From assembly GCA_036365455.1 (NCBI GenBank), contig JAWQUS010000010.1:11974501-12038500 (forward strand): a stretch of 64,000 nt of DNA, in the 5' to 3' direction. The DNA comes from Macrosoma leucophasiata (lineage: Eukaryota; Arthropoda; Insecta; Lepidoptera; Hedylidae). Under the pieces are notes generated by a model. The model was not told the origin of the DNA. It saw only the letters and a program-made list of their open reading frames with translations, and made no database searches. Each line of letters starts with the position of its first letter. The stretch's first letter is position 1. The position numbers were made by a program, and so were the translations under genes. Shown piece by piece: positions 58,243-64,000 of this stretch.

Positions 58243-58664
58243 CTACAAGTATGAACTCGTTATATAAAATTAAGGACCTTATAACGTTTTACAACATAAT
58301 GTGTGCATTTCTTTCCCCATGCAAAAAAATAAAGATACTATATTAAAATTTATCTTCATTTCAATTTCGAGTTCATTGTGAATTAAATATTTATAAATTA
58401 TATCCTACAGACTTTTTTGGCATTTTATGGAGTCAGCTAAGTTAGCTAATTCATGGCTAATTCGTCTAATCCAACAACTCGTAACAGGTAACACTGTCTT
58501 TCAAAAGTGATAAAAGGTGTGATGTGAAGTGCGCGATTTTATTTAGGAAGGTTCGCTTAATAATTTGCGATGAGGAAGCACCGGTGACTTAGAAATAAGT
58601 TATAAATCAATATTATGTCTTAGTATCCATTTAATATTTCATTATCAGTGTGTTAACATCAGTA

Positions 58665-58701
58665 ATGCCAAACATGAATGCTGTTGCCCTCAGCTGCAGT
58701 G
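58665..58701 (+). CDS. Possible first coding exon of a plus-strand gene
   Basis: An ATG at 58665 opens MPNMNAVALSCS and runs into a textbook donor CAGTG|GTAAGT at 58702. The 150 bp before it has no repeat signature and resembles a 5' UTR. No matching acceptor exon could be identified before 64000, so the gene, if real, continues beyond the window or has its next exon hidden in repeats. Product unknown. Confidence 0.3.
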
Positions 58702-59245
58702 GTAAGTACGAACCTCTATTTTATTCTGAAACATTAAATAATATGACTCATAAATAGAGTAAAATTGTAGCTTTCAGCAATTCACATTATCGCACATTCA
58801 TATTCTGCTTAAATTACGAAAATAATTGGATACCTTTGCACATTTTCGTGTCCATGTTCCTGTATGTATTGTATGTACTGCATGTAGTCTATTACCAAGT
58901 CTTTCCTCGTTCTATAAAAGTACATATTAGGTATTTCACGATAAATAAACAAGCATATTTTGTATTCCATGCGAGTACCAGTAACTTTTAATAAATTATC
59001 ACGAAGTACTTTTATTTTGATGACTTCATTCCAAATAAATACACCTGAAATTTCCAAATATCAATAATATGACCTAAAAAATGTTTATAATGGTTTTAAA
59101 TAAATTAGATTTTTTACTTCTTATAACATGTAACTTCTCACTTTGTTTTTGTATGAAACTTAGATGTATGTTTCTAATGATTTCAGTTAGTTGAGCAATA
59201 CTTAACAATCATCAATATCCACTTTTCCATACTTTCATATTAATC

Positions 59246-59326
59246 CATCAAGGATCGTACGGCCACCGGCGGCGAGACACAATTGAATTTCAACTGTCAA
59301 ATTTTTCTCATGTCTGGAGAGATTAA
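59246..59326. repeat. Dispersed repeat pair, copy 1
   Basis: TCAAGGATCGTACGGCCACC, then GGCGAGACACAATTGAATTT and TGGAGAGATTAA. The same block recurs at 60430-60510. In this copy a MITE-2 interrupts right after GATTAA. Confidence 0.65.
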
Positions 59327-59414
59327 GCCTGGGTTGCACCTCAATTGTGGTAAAGTTAGAGAAGGATGTGAAATGTTACAATAACTTTAACAAATATTGT
59401 GGTGCAACCCAGGC
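59327..59414. mobile_element. MITE-2, short copy with TAA duplication
   Basis: An 88-bp element, GCCTGGGTTGCACC…GGTGCAACCCAGGC, flanked by TAA at 59324-59326 and 59415-59417. It is inserted in the dispersed repeat of 59246. Confidence 0.85.
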
Positions 59415-59884
59415 TAAATGTAAAAACAACTCCTGATTATGCTAAAGAGCTTCAGATAATAGGTATTTTGAACAGGTGTTAGTTTGAACCCCTTCAGAGG
59501 TTACAAGCACAAATTTTGCATGTGTAACACTATTGGAGATACTAGTTATAAAATGATGTAGAGCAGTGTTTACCAATGTGTGGGTTGAAGCCTTTGTAAA
59601 AAAATAATGTAAGTTCAAAAAGATATCTATGTAACCTCTAAAGTATAATCTGCAAGGAATTCTTTATTATGCAGTTGCACAAAAAAAAAATTTAATCAGT
59701 CGAGAGTAGTGGCTTTGGGTGACCAGTAATATATTTAAAATATTTATAGTCATCTTTATATTTTTGCAAAGGCATATTGGAAAGAAACATTTGACTTCAA
59801 CATTTTGTGAAGTAAGTAATTATCATATTATAAGTACCTATTTTATTCTTAGTGTCTTTGTCAGAGTGTAATCTATATTCATTC

Positions 59885-60025
59885 AATTAATCTATACTTA
59901 ATATTATAAAGCTGAAGAGTTTGTTTGTTTGAACGCACTAATCTCAGGAACTACTGGTACGATTTGTAAAGTTTTTTCAGTGTTAGATAGCCCATTTATC
60001 AAGGAAGGCTTCCAATTTGGTTTGA
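59885..60025 (+). repeat. Helitron-like 5' start
   Basis: TCTATACTTAATATTATAAA, then GCTGAAGAGTTTGTTTGTTT and GAACGCACTAATCTCAGGAA. The TCTATACTAATATTATAAA-type start is the usual 5' partner of the CAGCTAG|T ends. Assignment is by resemblance. Confidence 0.5.
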
Positions 60026-60429
60026 CCACTATTATTCTGTTGTCTATTTGTATTGTTTTACTAGCTGTTGCCTGCGGCTTCGCCCATGTGGATGTTGTTT
60101 TATAAATTATTTAAATTTTACGATCCCGTGGAAATTTCCGTTGCATACCTCTTTGTGGAGTACTTATCTTTTCCCAAGAGTATTAATATTTGGTTTGTTG
60201 AGTGTTCATTAATATTCCACCTTGAAAATTGCAGAAAGTCCCATACCAATTTCCTTACCCATTATTAAGGGTTTGGGGGAAGTTTAATATAATATTGATG
60301 CACCAGAGTCTGTAAACCAATTTTCAGGCATTAAAAACTGACAAAATATCTGTACAAACTATCACCTCTTCTCTAAGGCGGTTGAGCGCGCATTTCCAAA
60401 AAAAGTAAAATCTTAAGAACCCTTAATCC

Positions 60430-60515
60430 TTCAAGGATCGTACGGCCACCAGCGGCGAGACACAATTGAATTCCAACTTCATATTTTTCTCGTTTCTGGA
60501 GAGATTAACCTTGTT
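60430..60515. repeat. Dispersed repeat pair, copy 2
   Basis: TCAAGGATCGTACGGCCACC, then AGCGGCGAGACACAATTGAA and TCTGGAGAGATTAACC; the uninterrupted counterpart of 59246-59326. Confidence 0.65.
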
Positions 60516-61959
60516 TTTAGTATGAACTTTGTATAATGATAATAAAGTGCAAATTGACCCCGACTTTAGGAACACACCTACATTGCTTAGACAACAGTGA
60601 GTGCTTGTAATTTTATATGAACTTTATACAATAGCAATAAAGCTCAAATTGACTCTGTGTTTTAGTTAGAAAACGTTTGTATGGGAAAAATAAAAAGGCC
60701 GTTTTTAGGGTTTTTCCGGCAATTATTCGATTTTTTCTCGCCGTAAATACCATCCCTGAAATATAACAAACATTTAAAAAAATAATTGGCCAAATTAAAT
60801 TGGTTTAGGTGTTGTTGAGTTATGCGCTTAACAACAGATTTTGCTATTCATTTTTATATCATAGATGTAGATGCACTAGAATAAGAATTAATCCTCCACT
60901 AATTGGTGGTAGGGTCATCTGTCCCAACACCATATTTATTTTCCTTTAATCCAATGAATTTAATTTACTGAAATTTTGATTTAAAATTCCAAGCTTTATA
61001 TCATCAATTAGGGTTAGGAGTTTTGAGTAAGTACCTAACAGCAACATAAATATGAATACATGAAAATAAATTGTTTTAACTCAGCACAGCCTTGATATGT
61101 TTGTGATTAATTTTATAGGTCATTTTCATTAACTGTATTCTCAGTCATGCGGAGATTCAATTTAGATTTCGAAAGCTTGTTATAGAGTTTTTATATACTT
61201 AGTAACTAGCTGTACCCTGCACACGTTGCTATGCCACCAACCAAAAAATACAGTGGCGCCATCTGTCAAAAATTGGTCATACAAACTCAGAAACCTTTGT
61301 GTGCCACAGATCACTATACTAGTTGTGGGCTCATCACATGATCAAATGCACAGTTTACGATTCAACAATTGCAACCTTTATTTCCCCTATTTATCTATAA
61401 AGGACATAAGGACACAGACAACCATTAATTTTTATATATAATATTAAACAGGAGATGATGAGGTACAATGACTTCACAACATCTCCAATGTTGTTCTTTA
61501 ATTTAATTTAAAATATATGGTGATGGTACATTGAAAAACCATTCTAATGACTATTAATTTTAAAATGTACCTACTTAGTCAATTGATGTTTTCATTTATT
61601 GGTAACTACCATAAAATACCTATAACATAAAGAGTCTGGATTATCAGTAAATACCTACCTAATCTATATTTTATACTTTTCATAGTTTAATTCAAAACTT
61701 CCTTAAATCTTGATACTTGGATTTGCCATAACTGCTACTGTTTATACAATTAGTTTATTAAGTATTCATGACATGTTCCACAGAACTACCTGATATTATT
61801 AGAGTACTTGTGTGTATAATAAAGGAGGAAAATCATATATTGTATGGGAATTCTCTAATACTATTGTAAAGTTTGAAGACATGCTTTTACTATTTAATGA
61901 GTGAGGATAAAGTTAAACTAGACTTTCAAAAATATTAAGTTGTTTTACCTATCAATGAT
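60516..61959. other. AT-rich sequence right of the candidate exon, no feature supported
   Basis: No coding exon with good splice borders was found. A CTAGCTGTACCCTGC repeat tip lies at 61207. Confidence 0.4.
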
Positions 61960-62135
61960 AGATTTGTTGGCCGTTGGGGCAGAACAGTTGCAGAACGTGG
62001 TGGGGCTGCCTACGGAAGACGTAGGCAGCCCCACCATGAGGTGGACCGACGACCTGGTGAAGGTCGTGGGCAATCGCTGGCTGGAGGGCGGTCTTTGTTC
62101 AGCAGTCGTCGTCGGACGTCTTTTATGATGATGAT
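61960..62135 (+). mobile_element. RTE 3' fragment with an internal palindrome
   Basis: CCACCATGAGGTGGACCGAC, GACCTGGTGAAGGTCGTGGG and GGCGGTCTTTGTTCAGCAGT match an RTE C-terminus and 3' UTR, ending in TTATGATGATGAT. A 17-bp perfect inverted repeat (61998-62014 and 62020-62036, 5-bp loop) sits within it. Confidence 0.75.
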
Positions 62136-62449
62136 AGCTAATCTAACATGTTTTTAGTGTGCTGCAATGGATGGTATTGCTTATATTTTGGTTAATGTCT
62201 TAAATTAATTAAATAGGAGATTAAAGTCTTATTTGAGAAATAGTTCCTACTTAATACCTTCTTGTTAGATATTTGCCATTAATTTATTCGAATTTGGTAA
62301 TTATATTGGCAAATTGTATGTTCAAATTTTACTCTTTCAGATACTTATTATAACTTCATTTCGTAGTAGGTACCTATATTAATTCGCGAGCGATATTTTT
62401 CATAGAATTCAATCATGACAGATATTCTATCAATAGCGAATCAAATAAT

Positions 62450-63650
62450 ACGAGGGTGGATCCAAAAGTCCGAAGCCCGACCAAGAAAATTAAAGAAAAG
62501 TGGGTCTAATTTTATTTTTATTTTTCGACATAGTCTCCATCTAGCTCAACTCACTTCTTCCACCTGAACTGCAACTTGTTTATCCCCTCGAAAAAAAAAT
62601 ATTCCGGAAGGTCGGCGAAATACTCGTTTACTGCGACTATCACCTCATCTTTGGTCGAAAATTTCGAGCCACCCAAATGTTTTTTTAAATTTGGAAATAA
62701 ATGATAATCTGAGCGGGCTAAATCCTGCGAATAAGGTAGGTGGGGCAGCAATTCGAAGCCACAATCATGGATTACAGACATTGTTTCAACCGAAGTGTGA
62801 ACACGTGCATTGTCTTGATGGAACAAAACTTTCTTACGCAACATTCCCGGCCTTTTTTTCTTTTATTTCTTCTCGTAGTCTTCGCAAAAGGTTACAATAA
62901 TAACTAGAATTAATAGTTTGACCTTTCGGTAAATAATCTACAAAAATAATGCCCTTCGCATCCCAAAAAACAGAAGCCATGACTTTGTTAGTCGACAAAA
63001 CGACTTTAGCCTTTTTCGGTGTAGGTGAGTCAGATCTTTTCCACTGTTTGGATTGTTGCTTTGATTCAGGAATATGGTGGTGAACCCAGCTTTCATCCAT
63101 GGTAACAAATCTAGACAAAAAGTCCTCGGGATCAGTCTCAAAAGTTCCAAACAGTCTCGCGAAATTGTGAATCGAACTCGTTTTTGTTCAGCTGAAAGCA
63201 ACCTCGGGACCCAGCGGTAAGGTTTCTGAGATCCCAGCGGGACCTCAGAAACCTTATAGAATCCCAATTCTTTCGTTATTATGTGTTGCACCCGGCCATA
63301 GCTAATGTCTGTTGTCTCAGCTATCTTACCGATGGTCAAACGTCGATCACCCAGTACGAGATCACAAATTTTATCGATGTTTTCTTTCGTGGTAGAGGTT
63401 GTAGGCCGTCCACTCTTAGGATCATCTTCAATGCTCTCACGACCGCGCTTAAACTCAGCTACCCACTTCTTGACATTGGAATACGATGGAGCAGACTCTC
63501 CCAAAGTACTCACCATATCTTGATGGATGTCTTTTGGTGACAGGCCTTTTTTATTGAGGTACTTAATGACTGCACGATGTTCAATTTTCTCCATTATTGA
63601 AAATCGCGTCAGAATGCTTCAAACAAATAATCACAGAAAATTTATATTGT
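62450..63650 (-). mobile_element. Mariner element B, inactive, one terminus seen
   Basis: The left end (3' side of the element) is ACGAGGGTGGATCCAAAAGT CCGAAGCCCGACC. A matching complementary terminus was not found up to 64000, so the 5' end is lost or degraded. It carries the transposase pseudogene described next. Confidence 0.75.
62551..63594 (-). pseudogene. Mariner transposase pseudogene (DD34D), two frameshifts
   Basis: Starts MEKIEHRAVIKYLNKKGLSP with a helix-turn-helix region (APSYSNVKKWVAEFKRGRES, IEDDPKSGRPTT). A frameshift near 63148 leads to SRFVTMDESWVHHHIPESKQ with the first catalytic Asp. Another near 62840 leads to VLFHQDNARVHTS and, 34 residues after its Asp, LARSDYHLFPNLKKHL. 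The usual SPDLAPSD is changed to SQDLARSD. It is a different mariner lineage from element A at 3782. Confidence 0.85.
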
Positions 63651-64000
63651 GCAGTATCGGAATGAAACTGCGCACAATAAATCAATAGAAGACATACTAA
63701 CAAATGACGGTAAAGGAGATGTTGCGAGCTCGGCTCTAGATCGTACACATCCTCAAAAAATGGGTAAATTAAAGAAGAATCCGAAAAAAATGCAATTTAT
63801 TTATTCAAGTATATATTTTAGAGTTACAACCACATTGAATTCAAACGATTTGATCATTTTCAACGATATTCAACATGGCGGCGACACAGCCGACGCTTTT
63901 TTAAATTGGATATCGATTAGTTTAAGTTCTTAGTATTAACACATGAAATCGATTTCGATAGTATTCAGAAAATATTACTTTTTTCTCCAAGTTTTATATA

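Noticed and set aside
63649..63933. 94-codon plus frame at the right edge
   Set aside because: No recognisable domain or splice signals; it begins close to the decayed mariner end. Kept only as unassigned sequence.

Overview
This window looks like nuclear DNA from a moth or butterfly. The evidence is AT-rich non-coding sequence packed with repeat types that are familiar from Lepidoptera: RTE-type non-LTR retrotransposons with (ATG)n tails, mariner elements, tRNA-derived SINEs, repeats ending in CAGCTAG|T, and MITEs flanked by TWA target duplications. Genes have small exons and long introns, and there is nothing bacterial such as operons.

The main content is two Popeye-domain (POPDC/BVES, cAMP-binding membrane protein) genes in tandem on the minus strand. 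Gene A is complete here. Eight coding exons run from 53978 down to 30756; all splice phases agree and they give a 399-residue product with three extracellular N-glycosylation sequons, three membrane segments and a Popeye domain. Gene B starts at 1215 and leaves the window at base 1; only its first two coding exons are present. Its second coding exon covers what gene A splits into two exons.

Two weakly supported plus-strand genes lie upstream of gene A. A two-exon, 75-residue reading frame at 54184-54720 is head-to-head with gene A across about 200 bp. A short first coding exon (58665-58701) lies just past an intact RTE retrotransposon (55071-58242, 1010-residue protein). A GC-rich island at 16.5-16.95 kb, between the two POPDC genes, could be a promoter or first exon.

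The rest is repeats. From left to right: repeat fragments and a Harbinger-like MITE (0-3 kb); a broken mariner (3.8-5.0 kb); a decayed RTE with an 11-bp target duplication (6.94-10.07 kb); scattered SINEs and MITEs (11-30 kb); an ACC-rich simple repeat (23.7-24.1 kb); a duplicated terminal exon of gene A (30.1 kb); and a 1.5-kb element with ~360-bp inverted repeats around a broken, unrecognised open reading frame with PIN-nuclease-like motifs (31.9-33.4 kb). These are followed by a 1.7-kb GC-rich 15-bp minisatellite in gene A intron 7 (35.25-36.96 kb), a hAT MITE with a perfect 8-bp duplication (45.37-45.69 kb), a Jockey/CR1-like LINE fragment (48.3-49.5 kb), the intact RTE, and a second broken mariner (62.45-63.6 kb). 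No rRNA genes, functional tRNA genes or CRISPR arrays were seen.
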